Source: Adineta vaga
Lineage: Eukaryota > Rotifera
NCBI GenBank assembly: GCA_021613535.1
Contig: CP075492.1
Span: forward strand, 992,001 to 1,056,000
Reading direction: 5' to 3'
Length of the DNA stretch: 64,000 nt
Below the pieces are notes generated by a model, which was not told the origin of the DNA, did not search any database, and saw only the letters and a list, made by a program, of their open reading frames with translations. Both the position numbers and the translations under genes were made by a program. Shown here piece after piece: positions 38,199-49,352 of the stretch (within the stretch, counting starts at the first letter, position 1; each line of letters opens with the position of its first letter).

Positions 38199-39035
38199 TT
38201 CTTTTTTTATCATTGTGTGTGTGTGTCGGTGAATTTAGTATTTGATATGTCTCATATATATATATTCATGCAGCTTGTTCACGTTTGTAAGTTTTTCCTT
38301 GTAATTACTTTTTAACTTAATATGTGTATTGTTACATATATTCTTGAATAAATTAATGTATTTAAAAATCATAATAAACATAAGGATCTATATGGTTTTC
38401 TATCCACTGAGAATATGGATGGATAAACACATTGACTTGCACTCATTGAAATCCAGCATCCTCTCCTCTTTGAAGCATTGATTATTTCTTCCAACTTTCG
38501 CGTCTTTTCGATACTTAAAACGAAGAAAAAGAACATTATCATCATACTTAGATGAGAATATAAATCTTTTATATATCAACTCATACAATGTTTTATGATG
38601 ACAAAAGTCAATGTTGATATGTCGTGTTTTCGGTAATAAAATGACAAAAGAATGTGCTTGATCATTTCTTAATCAAATGGACAATATTCTCTGTCTTGTA
38701 TATATAATATTATTTTGTTGATAATTCGATTTTTATCTTCTATAGTCACAAGAAATGTTATGCAAATGGTTTTTATTCAATCCAAAAAAAGATCAACTCA
38801 ACTTAATCAATCATTTATATTTGAGGGTGTGAGTGTTGTCGTAATGGCCCTTCCGATCATTCACGCACACCCACCCTCAAGATGAATCCTATGTTCTTCA
38901 TCGAAAAATGATTTTTTTTATTTCTTTTCATTTGTTTCACCGTCAAAATAAAAATGTTTTTGTTTTAATGATAAGATAGTTAATATAAACTAACTTTATA
39001 ATCTATATATTGAATATACTGTATTATAAATTTTA
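38199..39035. other. Intergenic with one hairpin element
   Basis: 3' flank of the polycystin-type gene; a GT run at 38214-38226 and an AATAAA-like motif (38347-38352). Minus ORF 38400-38588 has no recognisable domain. One well-formed telomere-like hairpin at 38821-38881. Confidence 0.45.
38821..38881. repeat. Telomere-like hairpin element, sharp ends
   Basis: Begins TTGAGGGTGTGAGTGTTG and ends CACGCACACCCACCCTCAAG. The terminal TTGAGGGTG/CACCCTCAA pair is perfect; the spacer (GTCGTAATGGCCC) differs from other copies. Confidence 0.85.
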
Positions 39036-41480
39036 GTGAAAACAATATCATTTATGGAAAGTACAGATCAATTGACGATAGTTACTGATGAATATACTTT
39101 CGAAGGTTTTGAAATTATTTGGCTAGATGTTTTAATCAATAAAACAAATTATTACTTGGATATACAGAAACAATTGTGTGCTATTGTTAATTCATTGACA
39201 ACATTCACAGATGTCAATGAATGTATTGATTATCTGACAGATAAACAAGAGAAAAAAATTCTTTTGATTATTTCTGACCCATTCGGCCGAATTGTCGTGC
39301 CATTGATCTCTGAATGGGTACAAATTAAATTCATATTCATTTTTTGTCACGACAAGTCAAAGAGCAAATTATGAATAACGGATTATTTAAAAATTATTGA
39401 TGTATTTGATGATAAAATTGAGCTTCTAGACAACTTAACTCGAAATATGAAAATAATTTGCAAACAACTTACATTACCAATATGTATCTTTGATATTGTT
39501 GGTATTGAAGAAAAATCATCGAAAGACTTAAGTACAGAACAATCAACATTCGTCTGGTTTGAATTACTAACAGATCTTCTATTTCGAATGAAACAAACAG
39601 AAAAATCTAAGTTAGACATGATTGAGCAATGTCGTTTGGTTTATAAAGATAATGAAAAAGAAAAAATTACTAAATTTCAAACAACTTATAAATCTGTCGA
39701 TGCAATTCGCTGGTATACAGATGATTCATTTTTATACAAACTATTAAATAAAGCATTTCGAACAGAAACTTTTGATATTATTTTTAAATTTCGATTTTTT
39801 TATCAAAGATTTACATGATCAATTAACAAAGTTACATTCTGAATATATTAAATTATTATTACAAAATCAAATACATGTTTTATCGGTATATTGTGGTCAA
39901 TTGATGTCAAATGAAGAATTACAAAAGATAAAAAAATAATATTAATCATTTTATTTCAATGAACAGTTTTTTATCAACATCAACAAACAAAAATGTAGTT
40001 TTACAATTCATAAATGATAATTTACTTAGTGACAATCTATGTTCAGTATTATTTCATTTCAAAATTCCTACAAATATTAATACAAAACCATTTGCTAAAA
40101 TCTATGAAAGTGGAGAAGAGGAAGTAATGTTCACAACTGGAACTATATTCTTTATCAAATCCGTTGAAAAAGTAAATTATATTTGGAATGTAGAATTACA
40201 AATCGCAAGTAAAGAAGAAAATATGCAATTGACTAAATTTTTGGATCATATGAAACATATATCGCTGTCTACAATGAATTTTTACAAATCTTCTTGCGAT
40301 GATGATTTTTATATTTATCTAGTAGGAATGTTTTTGATATTGATAGGTGATTTTGATAAAGCAATTCGATATTTCAAAGAAGTTCTCAAAGAAATTTCTC
40401 CACATGACAAACTTAGTAATTATATTCGTTTCTTTCTGGCATTATGTTATAATCAAATGAGTAATCTATCAGCAGCTGAGAAAACATTTCATGAAATCGA
40501 TTTTACTGCAATGATCACAAATGATTGGGGTCAACACCATTCATTTTTGATGAATATAATGAGCGCAGAAGCCTGTAGTAGAACAAACGATTATACAACT
40601 GCGTTAGCGATTATCATACTAAGTCGCTCGATTATTTACAAAAACAAAATAATAGTATTGATACGAATGTTATGCTGATATATACGTATAATGAACGTTG
40701 TGAACTCTATAGAAAAAATTGTGATTACATAAAAGCATTGATATGCATTCAAAATGCAATCAATTGTATCGAACAGCTCAAGGGATTGGATAGGCTTCTT
40801 TTTACCATGTTTCTACACTAAAATTAGTTCAATTTCTGCTGAAAATGGAAATTATGATACAGCATTATGGTTCCTTGAAAAATCAAGTGCAATCTTTCAG
40901 GCATCAGTACCATTATCAAGCGACATTTTTATACAAATATATGAAGATATGGCTCAGATTTATATAAAAAAACAAGATATAGTCAAGACACTCGAGAGCT
41001 ACGAGAAAGTTCTGAAATTACAATTGGAACGTCTACCATCGAACCATCTTAAACTAGCTCTAACCTATTCAGCTATTGCTGAATTGTTAGTACTCGAAAA
41101 AGATATGACGAAGCGTTAAAATGTTATGAAAAAACAGTAAATATATTACTGCGATGCGAGTCTCTATTAATCAGCAAGTCATCGATTGATGAACAATTTC
41201 ATTCAAATATAGTCACATTATATCGATTTATATCTTACAGGAAGATATTATGGCGGCGTCAATTTATTGTCAGAAACTAGCTGACATGAATATTTCAACT
41301 TCTCTAGATGGAATAAGACGTTTTTGGGTTACTGTCAAAGATAAGTTGTGGGTTCTATTGTATGTCCGATTGATTGACAATTCGAAACTTTTGCCATTAA
41401 AAAGATGGACCAAATATGTAGCATTGAATGATTTAGAAAAATTTTCATCGATAATGGATACAAAAATCCAACGGATATAA
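39036..41480 (+). pseudogene. ADP-ribosyltransferase-TPR paralogue, decayed
   Basis: Same architecture as the intact gene at 52.9 kb. The N-terminal domain reads FEIIWLDVLINKTN, then TFTDVNECIDYL. The ART part reads YKSVDAIRWYTDDSFLYKLL, then VYCGQLMSNEELQK, NSFLSTSTNKNVVLQF and YESGEEEVMFTTG, followed by TPR-like helices (DFDKAIRYFKEV and others) to about 41480. Frames change several times (stops near 39372, 39816, 39938, 40676 and 41117). The invariant Arg that opens the R-S-E active site is Cys (TGT at 39892-39894), while the STS and ExE motifs remain, so the copy would be catalytically dead even if expressed. Confidence 0.8.
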
Positions 41481-41589
41481 ATCAATTACATTCAACTCCA
41501 GTTTTGGTATTGCGAAATAAATGAAAAGTGAAATTAAAGTGAACATGAAGATGAGATTTTAAAAATAACTTCTGTGTATTTACTTATCT

Positions 41590-41653
41590 AGGGTGAGGGT
41601 GGGTGGGTGGGTGTGGGTAATACTCTTTTCTTCTCCACACCCACACCCTTAAA
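41590..41653. repeat. Telomere-like hairpin element
   Basis: Left arm AGGGTGAGGGTGGGTGGGTG, then GGTAATACTCTTTTCTTCTC, right arm CACACCCACACCCTTAA. The spacer is the reverse complement of that in the 49.5-kb copy. Confidence 0.85.
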
Positions 41654-41822
41654 AGGGATACAGATTTTTTTATCTTTCATTTTTTTTACACAAATATATT
41701 CATAGTATACGGTCATCTTTATATAAATGTGTGTGATAGGTAGACTGTATCAACCAATAGGTTTTCTTTTCTCCTGTTTACTGTTAATTGATATATGGTG
41801 TATATATACTTAAACAAAACAA

Positions 41823-42401
41823 ATGACGACTAATAATAAGATTGAAGAGTTAAAAGGTACTTGGGAATATGTATGATATTTATTTATTTATTGGAAATAA
41901 TAAATAATTTATTAATTTAGATTAATGCAAAAAATTTTGATGAACTATTGAAAGAACTTGGTGTTAATCAAGAGATACGTACGTTTACAACAGCTGAAAC
42001 ATTTAAACCTCGTGTTATAATTAATGAAAAAGATGGAAAATGGTCATTAAAATCAGAAAATACTTTTAAAACAACAACAGTTGAATTTACACCTGGAATT
42101 GAATTTGAAGATTTATCACCTGATGGACATCATATAACTGTTTGACTAATTTTTATTTAAATCTTATTCATATTTTTAAATTTATTTATCTTTAGATGAT
42201 TATTTATTTTGAAAATGGAAAATGGATTCAAAAAGTACGATATAAAAATGGAAAAGAAATGTTTGTAGAACGATGGATCAATGATCAAGATCAGTTAGAA
42301 GTCGTATGTTTCTTATCTAATTAAACAAATATATATTCTTTTATTAGATTATGAAATGTGGAAATGTTAAAGCATCTCAATTTTACAAACGTCTTATTTA
42401 A
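41823..42401 (+). CDS. Fatty-acid-binding protein (intracellular lipid-binding)
   Basis: Four exons: 41823-41870, 41921-42139, 42196-42303 and 42348-42401, all with GT-AG introns of 44-56 bp. They sum to 429 nt and a protein of 142 residues, close to the 130-140 typical of the family. Start MTTNNKIEELKGTWEY matches the conserved GxW that begins strand A. It is followed by INAKNFDELLKELGV (the helical lid), then TFKPRVIINEKDGKWSLK and NTFKTTTVEFTPGIEFED, the beta-strands with the usual KTT pattern. The last exons give MIIYFENGKWIQKVRYKN and MKCGNVKASQFYKRL. The four-exon layout is also the conserved layout of animal FABP genes. Likely role: cytosolic transport of fatty acids or retinoids. No signal peptide. 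Complete, no internal stop. Confidence 0.88.
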
Positions 42402-42959
42402 TTTTCAAAACGAAATATTTTCTTTCTTTCTTTACATATATACTACGTAATATTCGATCTTATCGTTGTCTAAATGAGTGAACTCTATTTGTGAATTAAT
42501 CAGACAAAATATTATTTTAATTTTAAGAAAATAAAATTTTATTCAAAATATATGATGAAGAGATTTTTAACAAAAAAATATATAAAAAAATAATCCAAAT
42601 TTCTGTTGACAACTTCTATTTGAGGGTGGGTGTCGGTGTTAAGAGTATAACCTCATTCCTAATCATCCACTATTTTTATTATGAAAATAAATATAAATGT
42701 CGATGATCGATTTTCTTTCGTAATTTTTCTATTAGAATATGTAAATAAATGAAAGAGTTTATTATTGATAGAGTATAGATATAATTATAAGTATAAAAAG
42801 CACTTTTATTTATTTACATTATGAAAGATTTTGTATTAAAACTAACAAACTATTTTCATTTTATAATATTCTCAAAATAAATTTCAATGTTCAATAAGAT
42901 ATTACTTTTTCGATTGAATAAATTCAAATGTTTCGTCTATAGGATATTCTATTACTGGT
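42402..42959. other. Intergenic
   Basis: AT-rich 3' flank of the FABP gene. Contains a half hairpin element at 42616-42670; no other coding signal. Confidence 0.4.
42616..42670. repeat. Telomere-like element, left arm preserved
   Basis: TTTGAGGGTGGGTGTCGGTG then TTAAGAGTATAACCTCATTC and a weak right arm ATCATCCACTA. Spacer word AAGAGTAT matches the consensus; the right arm is decayed. Confidence 0.6.
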
Positions 42960-43110
42960 AAGTGAGAAAATATTAGTTACTGATGGACGTGATACTAAAT
43001 TTCTCAATCTTGTTAAATTATATGATCCATCAACAGAGACTTGAACAAATATTGCTAATATGAAGTATGCACGATGTTTACACACTGCAACAGTATTACC
43101 AAATAGAAAA
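42960..43110 (+). pseudogene. Kelch-repeat remnant
   Basis: Reads KILVTDGRDTKFLNLVKLYD, then PSTET, a TGA (43042-43044) where kelch blades have Trp, then TNIANMKYARCLHTATVLPN followed by RKVG. This is one kelch blade plus the start of the next (LYDPST.TW..., MxxAR..HTA). It ends where a telomere-like hairpin begins (43111). No start codon or gene context. Confidence 0.7.
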
Positions 43111-43162
43111 GTGGGTGAGGGTGAGTGGGATCAAGTTATACTTACCACCCATCCACCCTCAA
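43111..43162. repeat. Telomere-like hairpin element
   Basis: GTGGGTGAGGGTGAGTGGGA, spacer TCAAGTTATACTTACC, right arm ACCCATCCACCCTCAAG. Abuts the kelch remnant. Confidence 0.75.
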
Positions 43163-44795
43163 GAAGAAAAAAAATGGTCATAGCTTTCTTTTCTTATTTT
43201 GCTGATAAGAAGAAATGACTCATAGTTAGCACAAACGCATCTAACTGAAAATAATCACTGATTCGACACGCGATGCTATAGTAGAGTCATTTGCTGAAAT
43301 CTTCTATTAGATGAAAGAATTCGAAAAATTACCTATGATGTTGATAGAAGCTAAGATAACGAACGAAACAATCAATAGAAACATAACGGACATGCCGTCG
43401 TTCACAATGAATATTGTTTGTAATCGAAACAACAAAAATGATATTATAAAATAATGATTATTTCAAGTGACTAAGTAAAATCGTGAGTTGTACTGATAGG
43501 CGATTGTGTCAGAAATTTTCTATTTCTTATTCTGTTGTCAACAACAAATATTTTATTTATATATAAATAGGTTTATGTTAAGGCAACAATTAATCTAATC
43601 TTATCTCTTTGACAAACAAGTACAATCGTAAACGAACTATACGCTCAAATAAGAACGTTTTAATGCGATCGTACTTTCATCAAAAGTACGAATATTGATT
43701 TAAAATGATCGAAACATTGATGTGATAAGTAAATCATTTTTTAATATGAAATATAATAATTTTTCTTTTAAAACAAGGCTAATGCAAGGAATACTTCTAA
43801 ACTAAATCATTATTTCAAAATACATTCGATTTCTTTTGGCGCATTCATATGAATTCAGAAAATGTTCCTATTATTGTCATGTCTAAATTGATAAACGATT
43901 TGTTATAAACTAATTTCATTTATTGTGTATTTAGGAAATTCAAAGAGTAACTTTTAGTGATTTTTATTATAAAACGTATTTATTCATTTGTCTTTAGAAT
44001 ATTCGAAAAATTAAACATAATTTTCATATTTAGACCGATTTACAAATGTATGGTTTCTGTATCTCAAATGTTCCTATTTTTGACATATGGATGTGTACGA
44101 AGTCATTTTTAATGCAGTTTTTAAAAGAGTTTCGAATTCGTTACAATAAAGTGTGGAAATCCTTTTTGTTTTCAGTCTAAAGTATATCAACTCATCTTGA
44201 GGGTGTGTGTGTTTGTACTCGAAATAATATCTCTTATATCTACTTACTAAACGGTGAGAATAACAGAAGGATAGTTCAATATCGGTTTTTAGTTAATGTT
44301 CTTTTTTTGGAGGTACAAAATGAATCGTAATCCATTGTTCAGCGAGAGTGCTGTCACAAAAATGAAAAACTATCAATGGTGGCACTATCGTCGAGCTAAA
44401 TCATCCGTATATATCTCTTGTTGTTCTAATGATAATTGTAATTATCCTTTCGCTAATATTAAAATTTGTTGTTTTTACACCGAAAAAATCCTGAAACCAC
44501 TACTACTACTACTATCATTATATCCATAACATTAGTGATTCTTCAACTTTTGTGATCGTATTTTTCGAGTCAATGAATTCATGATTAAGATCCTTCTGAT
44601 CCGTTGCTACTCCAGAACAATTTGTATTGAGCTTTTTATGGTCGAGTAAACGTGCGACTTGTATGTAGTACAAAGTTTACATTCAATACACATCTATAGC
44701 CTTGGAAGGATACCATGTGTTTTCCGCACCCTTTGATTGCCGTGAAGTTTATTCTTTTTCTTTTCCATCTAATCTAGCGTAACATTATAGTAATC
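43163..44795. other. 1.6-kb region without recognised genes
   Basis: AT-rich with no domain-bearing ORF. A plus ORF at 44296-44529 has no recognised motif. One half hairpin at 44196-44220. Confidence 0.4.
44196..44220. repeat. Half telomere-like element (left arm)
   Basis: ATCTTGAGGGTGTGTGTGTT then TGTAC. It has the characteristic ATCTTGAGGGTGTG terminus but no matching right arm nearby. Confidence 0.55.
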
Positions 44796-45026
44796 TGATT
44801 AACGCACGATATCGACATGCATCATCAGTCTTAACCGATGGAAAAGTATTAGATGTGAGTGGAGAATCATTTCATAATTATGTAGATAAGGCTGAATTGT
44901 ATGATGGAAATTTGGATAACTACTGAAAGCATGAATCATATTCGAAGTGATCACACAGCATCTGTATTGACAAGTGAATATAGTCGAGGGGCCGTAATAA
45001 CTGCAGAACTATATGAATCACTCTAA
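44796..45026 (+). pseudogene. Kelch-repeat remnant
   Basis: First frame NDARYRHASSVLTDGKVLDV, then SGESFHNYVDKAELYDGNLD. After a one-base shift the reading continues WITTESMNHIRSDHTASVLT, then SEYSRGAVITAELYESL and a stop. This is the kelch signature (M..AR..H..S.L.DGKVL, AELYD, W..T..M...R..HTAS.L) spread over about two blades, frameshifted, with no start. It may share an origin with the remnant at 42.96 kb. Confidence 0.7.
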
Positions 45027-45216
45027 AAAAAGGTATTACTACAGATTATTTTTATTCCAAAAAAAACAAGACGAAATAATGAAATACGTGTATAGTTGTG
45101 TATTTCGATCGAATTATATTCACAAGTTCATTTTTTCAAAATAGACCTTTCAACTCTTTCCAGGAGTCATCATCAAGCATGTGTTTTATGGATGTCATAA
45201 GAGATACTCATATTCA

Positions 45217-45235
45217 ACACCCTCACCCAAATATT
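45217..45235. repeat. Half telomere-like element (right arm)
   Basis: CAACACCCTCACCC orphan C-rich arm; no left arm in the preceding 60 bp apart from weak matches. Confidence 0.4.
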
Positions 45236-45470
45236 TTTTTCTTGTATATAAAATTCAATAATTAGAAATTTATTTCATTATTTTCAATATAGACACAAGT
45301 TATCAATAATACTTTACAATTATTCTACTTGTTGTGCAATTACACATTTTACTTATTTTTCTATTATATAAAAAAACGCGCCTGATCATCGATACGTATA
45401 TTACTTGATTATATCATTTTTTGTCTCTTATTAATAATTTTTCGTTTTTACAATCTCTAAAAGAAGAAAT

Positions 45471-45982
45471 GAGTTGGCAAATGAATTTATTGATTGGATT
45501 CATTCGTTTATTCATTGGTTTGTTTATTATTCTTATGTTTATTGTTGCTTGGGATGAATTTGATAAATCAAATAATTATATCAAACATCAATGTCAAGTT
45601 AATACAGTTAATGCACAATACTACACTGCTATTTGGAGTGTAATTATTATGGGTGATACTCAAAGATATGATACAGTTTAAGATAATGAAGGAGTATGGC
45701 TTCGGAAATCATTAGCATTGTCAAAAGCAAAAAAATATGAGGTAATATTTCATTTTTCGACTTTGAATAGTTTTTTATTTAATATAGGTTGATCAAATTT
45801 ATACATGTTATGGTCCTCCATGAGATTTTCAGCCAAATCTGTAGATAACTGCTGATTTAAGATGAAAAAAACCAAGCAAATGGATGGCTTGTGGTTGTTT
45901 TTTATTTGCATCGATTCTTACTTTTAATTCAATACACTCTTTCTTAAAAGAACGAAATGAAAGAATTAATTCAGAATAATAA
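45471..45982 (+). pseudogene. Small membrane protein pseudogene
   Basis: Begins MSWQMNLLIGFIRLFIGLFI, followed by ILMFIVAWDEFDKSNNYIKHQ, giving one strong TM helix. The frame meets TAA at 45679-45681 and continues DNEGVWLRKSLALSKAKKYE. After a possible intron (GTAATATT...ATATAG) it reads VDQIYTCYGPP, a TGA at 45821-45823 (Trp expected), DFQPNL and further stops, then WMACGCFLFASILTFNSIHS, a second TM helix. The layout (TM, extracellular loop with Cys, TM) suggests a two- or four-TM protein. I do not recognise the family. Confidence 0.5.
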
Positions 45983-46165
45983 TTTTATCGAAGATCTACA
46001 TAGTTGGTCAGTAACAATTCTTTTTAGTATTTATAGTTTATATAAGATCTTTTGATTTTAACTTACTGTATACAATCAAAGATTTGAATTCTTTTGTTTC
46101 ATATCATCGTTGTATCATTTGTTAGATATATTTTCTCGTAAGCTCACATTACATTTTTAAACTGA

Positions 46166-46208
46166 ATGTATGGGTATTAATGAGAATATCTGCATTCAAA
46201 TCCACATC
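46166..46208. repeat. Possible decayed telomere-like element
   Basis: GTATGGGTATTAATGAGAAT then ATCTGCATTCAAATCCACAT. Only the outline of the hairpin is left; weak. Confidence 0.3.
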
Positions 46209-46325
46209 CTTCTTTTATCTAAAATAATATAACTATTTGTAACTCGAAGTGATAATAAAAGAAGATTATCATGCAACAATTGTTGTATAAATACATTAGC
46301 TAATATTTCACCTTTGAATACTATC

Positions 46326-47367
46326 ATGTCTACAATATTTTCTTCTAATCTATTTGATCTTTCCACGAAACTTGTTATCTATTATTTAACATCAATCTAT
46401 GTTATTGGAATTTTGGGAAATGTTCTCAATATTATCATTTTTTCTCATCGACGTTTACGTTCAAATTTATGTTCAGAATATTTAATTGGAATGTCAATAA
46501 TTCAAATTGTATTCTTCAATAGTTTAGCATTAACAAGAATAATAACCTATTTAACTAATTATGATCTTGGTCGAATATTTGTTTCACTTTGTAAAATTCG
46601 AGTATATCTTTACGTATTTAATCTTGGACTTCTTCGTCAATTTCTTTGTTTAATTACGATTAATCGATGGATGATAACATCAAAATATGAATCAATTAGA
46701 AAATTAAATTCACCATGTTTTACTCGTTGGAGCATGTGTCTAAGTACACTTTTTTGGCTAATATTTAGTAGTCATGCTCTTGTTGGTTATGAAATAACAT
46801 CAACACGTGGTTGTACGACTCCATTAGATTCTATTTATGCTTTATTCTATGTCATACAAATAACTATTTCATCAATTATACCATTTCTTATTCTAACCTT
46901 ATTCAGTATATTAACTTTGTATAATATTCGCGATTCTTATCATCATCGTCGAGTTCAACCAATTGTGCAAAATAATTCATCATTAATCATTGTTTTATTC
47001 ACTCAAAATATTAATCGTCGTCGTTATGAAAATCAATTAATTAAAATTTCTTTTATTCAAGTGATATTTTATGTTCTATTAAGTATGACATCAACAATGT
47101 ATCCACTTTATTCTCTTTTGACAAGTTCACAAAGAAAAAGTTCGGATCAAAATGCTATTGATGCATTTATCAATAATACTGGTTTACTTTTACTCTATAC
47201 TTATAGTGCGGTATGTTTTGTTCGATAATATCGCTTCATTAATTCGATATTATTTTCATTTTTAGATCACTTTTTTTCTTTATACATTGATATCAAAAAC
47301 ACATCGAAAAAAATTATTTCAAATATTTAACGAAACCATTCGATACATTCAAAGAATTCATTTTTAA
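46326..47367 (+). CDS. Rhodopsin-like 7TM receptor (GPCR)
   Basis: Two exons, 46326-47210 and 47266-47367, with a 55-bp phase-0 intron (donor GTATGT, acceptor TTTTTAG). TM1 is YYLTSIYVIGILGNVLNIII with the conserved GN and N. TM2 is YLIGMSIIQIVFFNSLALTR. TM3 has CKIRVYLYVFNLGLLRQFLC and LITINRWM in the DRY position. TM4 is WSMCLSTLFWLIFSSHALVG. An extracellular loop Cys (TRGCTTP) pairs with the TM3 Cys. TM5 is FYVIQITISSIIPFLILTLF, TM6 is ISFIQVIFYVLLSMTSTMYP, and TM7 is LLLLYTYSA joined across the splice to ITFFLYTLIS. The tail is basic (KTHRKKLFQIFNE). The gene is intact. The ATG at 46326 is the first in frame. Orphan receptor of the expanded rotifer type. Confidence 0.85.
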
Positions 47368-47436
47368 TTGAAGAAAAATACGAAATGATTGTCATTGTAA
47401 GAATATTCAGTAATAAAAAAAGCAACAACGCATCTT

Positions 47437-47940
47437 TTACTTAAAAAACTTCGAAAAACTAATGTTGAACTCAAGTTCGTTGATCTCGTAGACAGGACAT
47501 TTGCTGCAAGCTGATTGACTAGGATAAACAACAGAACGAACTTTCACGGGTTCCATCGAGTATATCATCTTTTCTTTAAGAAAACAGAAATAATCTTCAT
47601 AATCACAATAATAAAGATTGAACTTCAGGGTAAATAATATTAATCTCATTTCTTGTTCAATTATTGAAAGTATAATTAAATAATAGAAAATTACAAAGAA
47701 AAAACAAAAATTTGGTTTAGAAGATAAATTTGTTGAATTGAATTTATCTTGTTGTTTTAAAGTTCGAATGATTTTCGTATATTTAATGGTTTCAATTAAA
47801 TTAACATTTGAAACGTATTGTCGTTTAAATGTTGTAACTAAACGATAGTTTGTTTCAGATGCTAAATTCTCAAATCGATGATTATTTATCCAATATATTT
47901 CACTAAATACAGTTTCTATTCGTATCATTGAGGGTATGGA
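47437..47940 (-). CDS. Hypothetical minus-strand ORF
   Basis: Open frame of up to 181 codons whose 5' end runs into a telomere-like hairpin at 47930-47985, so the true start is unclear. It contains one hydrophobic segment (FCFFFVIFYYLIILSIIEQE) and a C-terminal part with CSKCP. It ends convergent with the GPCR at 46.3 kb. I do not recognise a family. It may be a gene remnant truncated at the hairpin, or chance. Confidence 0.35.
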   Translation of the reverse strand, partial: SIPSMIRIETVFSEIYWINNHRFENLASETNYRLVTTFKRQYVSNVNLIETIKYTKIIRTLKQQDKFNSTNLSSKPNFCFFFVIFYYLIILSIIEQEMRLILFTLKFNLYYCDYEDYFCFLKEKMIYSMEPVKVRSVVYPSQSACSKCPVYEINELEFNISFSKFFK

Positions 47941-47985
47941 TGTGGGTGAAGAATGTGTTTCAGTGTCCGTGTGCTGGTACACAAA
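47930..47985. repeat. Telomere-like hairpin element, diverged
   Basis: CATTGAGGGTATGGATGTGG then GTGAAGAATGTGTTTCAG, then TGTCCGTGTGCTGGTACACA. Left arm and the spacer GGGTGAAGAA are clear; the right arm is degenerate. Confidence 0.6.
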
Positions 47986-48560
47986 CCAGGCCTATTTTTG
48001 AACAGATGTGGATTGAGAATAATATGAATTTTTTGGTTGGAGACGGGAGTTAGAAGTGCAAAATACGCTACATCTTCGTCATGCAATAGAGCATATTTCG
48101 CTACCCGCTGGCCCAGAAATAGTAAAAAATTTCCATCATTCTTGAGATGAGACAATAACGTAAGATGCATATTCTGCGAAATATGGTACATAATTTCCAA
48201 CATCCTTGATCCGCAGATCATATGATATCGCTCGCCATAAAAAAAGACATAATCTCTATTATGTTTGAAGATTTTATTCTTATTTCAATAAATCAATCTT
48301 CTGCGAATTACAATAGATTTCTCAGAATGAAAGTTAAGTCATTAATGTCATCTTATCGAAACAACTATTATAAATACCTTTCGTCAATATTTTTCGCACA
48401 AATCAGTTTCAATAGACCAACGAGCATACAAGGTGAGAATAGATTATAACGTGTAGATAATATCAACGATATATATCGACATACACCCACGTCCACTTTT
48501 TAATTGCCAAGTTTTTTATCGTAGAAAATACAATTGACATATTATACTGTAAGTGATCAA
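47986..48560. other. Upstream region of the Hint gene
   Basis: No domain-bearing ORF on either strand. ORFs at 47925-48221 (minus) and 48222-48449 (plus) carry no recognisable motif. Confidence 0.35.
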
Positions 48561-49352
48561 ATGTCGGCATCGATGATATGCCTTGTTTTGATGTTCTTGG
48601 TGAGCGCAAATGAGATGGGTGTCGATGCTCAACACTATTATGACACCACTTGCAGTTGTAACTCAATGTTATCTAGTGGATGTATGAGTTATTCATGCAA
48701 ATCTACTTACAAAATGTCTTGCTTTGCTGGCTCGAGTCAAGTTACACTTGAAGATGGAACTTTTAAACTAATATCAGATGTCAAAATCAATGACCGAGTA
48801 CTTGTCGACAAACAAAACCTTTATGAACCGATCATCGGTTTCATTCATTCAAAGCGAGAAGGTCTTTTCGATTTTCTCGCGATCGATGTACAATCAGATG
48901 TGTCGAATGTGTCCACGACTATTTATGTGTCAGCAAACCATCTTATTTTTGATTTTGATTCTGATCAGGCTCGTTTTGCTGGAAATTTTCGTATTGGTGA
49001 TCAAATGAAACTCGTTCATCATTATCAAATCGTACCTGGTAAAGTAACGAATATTCGACTAATGAAACGGGAAGGTTATTATGCTCCAATGACTCCATCT
49101 GGAAAGATCGTTGTAGATGGAGTGCTCGCTTCGAATTATGCTACTGTGAGTAATCATGCTTTAGCTCATCAAGTAATGGGTATCTATCGTACTTGGATCC
49201 GTCTTGTGGGATCATCGACATCGAACGAGCAACTTTCATGGATGTTACAAATAATGATGTACGTTGAAAAAATATTCCAATGGTCTGGTGGAAATTCATT
49301 AATAAACAATCATATATATGATGGTAAATTCGAAGTTACAAGCATTATATAA
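48561..49352 (+). CDS. Secreted Hint (hedgehog/intein-type) protein
   Basis: 263 codons, one exon. The ATG at 48561 is the first in frame and opens a signal peptide (MICLVLMFLVSANEMGVDA). A short Cys-rich stretch (TCSCNSMLSSGCMSYSCK) follows. The Hint module starts at SCFAGSSQVTLEDGTFKLIS, in which the Cys of CFAG is the autoprocessing nucleophile. It continues with NDRVLVDKQ, the block STTIYVSANHLIFDFDSD (TxxH-like, with the conserved NH), and DGVLASNYATVSNHALAHQ, the C-terminal Hint block found in hedgehog proteins. There is no N-terminal hedgehog signalling domain, so this is a hog-only protein. By analogy it would cleave itself and possibly attach a sterol to the short N-terminal peptide; this is inference. 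Intact. Confidence 0.82.
   Translation: MSASMICLVLMFLVSANEMGVDAQHYYDTTCSCNSMLSSGCMSYSCKSTYKMSCFAGSSQVTLEDGTFKLISDVKINDRVLVDKQNLYEPIIGFIHSKREGLFDFLAIDVQSDVSNVSTTIYVSANHLIFDFDSDQARFAGNFRIGDQMKLVHHYQIVPGKVTNIRLMKREGYYAPMTPSGKIVVDGVLASNYATVSNHALAHQVMGIYRTWIRLVGSSTSNEQLSWMLQIMMYVEKIFQWSGGNSLINNHIYDGKFEVTSII

Noticed and set aside
47925-48221. 98-codon minus ORF at 47.9-48.2 kb
   Set aside because: Runs into a hairpin element at its 3' end, no motif, AT-poor by chance.
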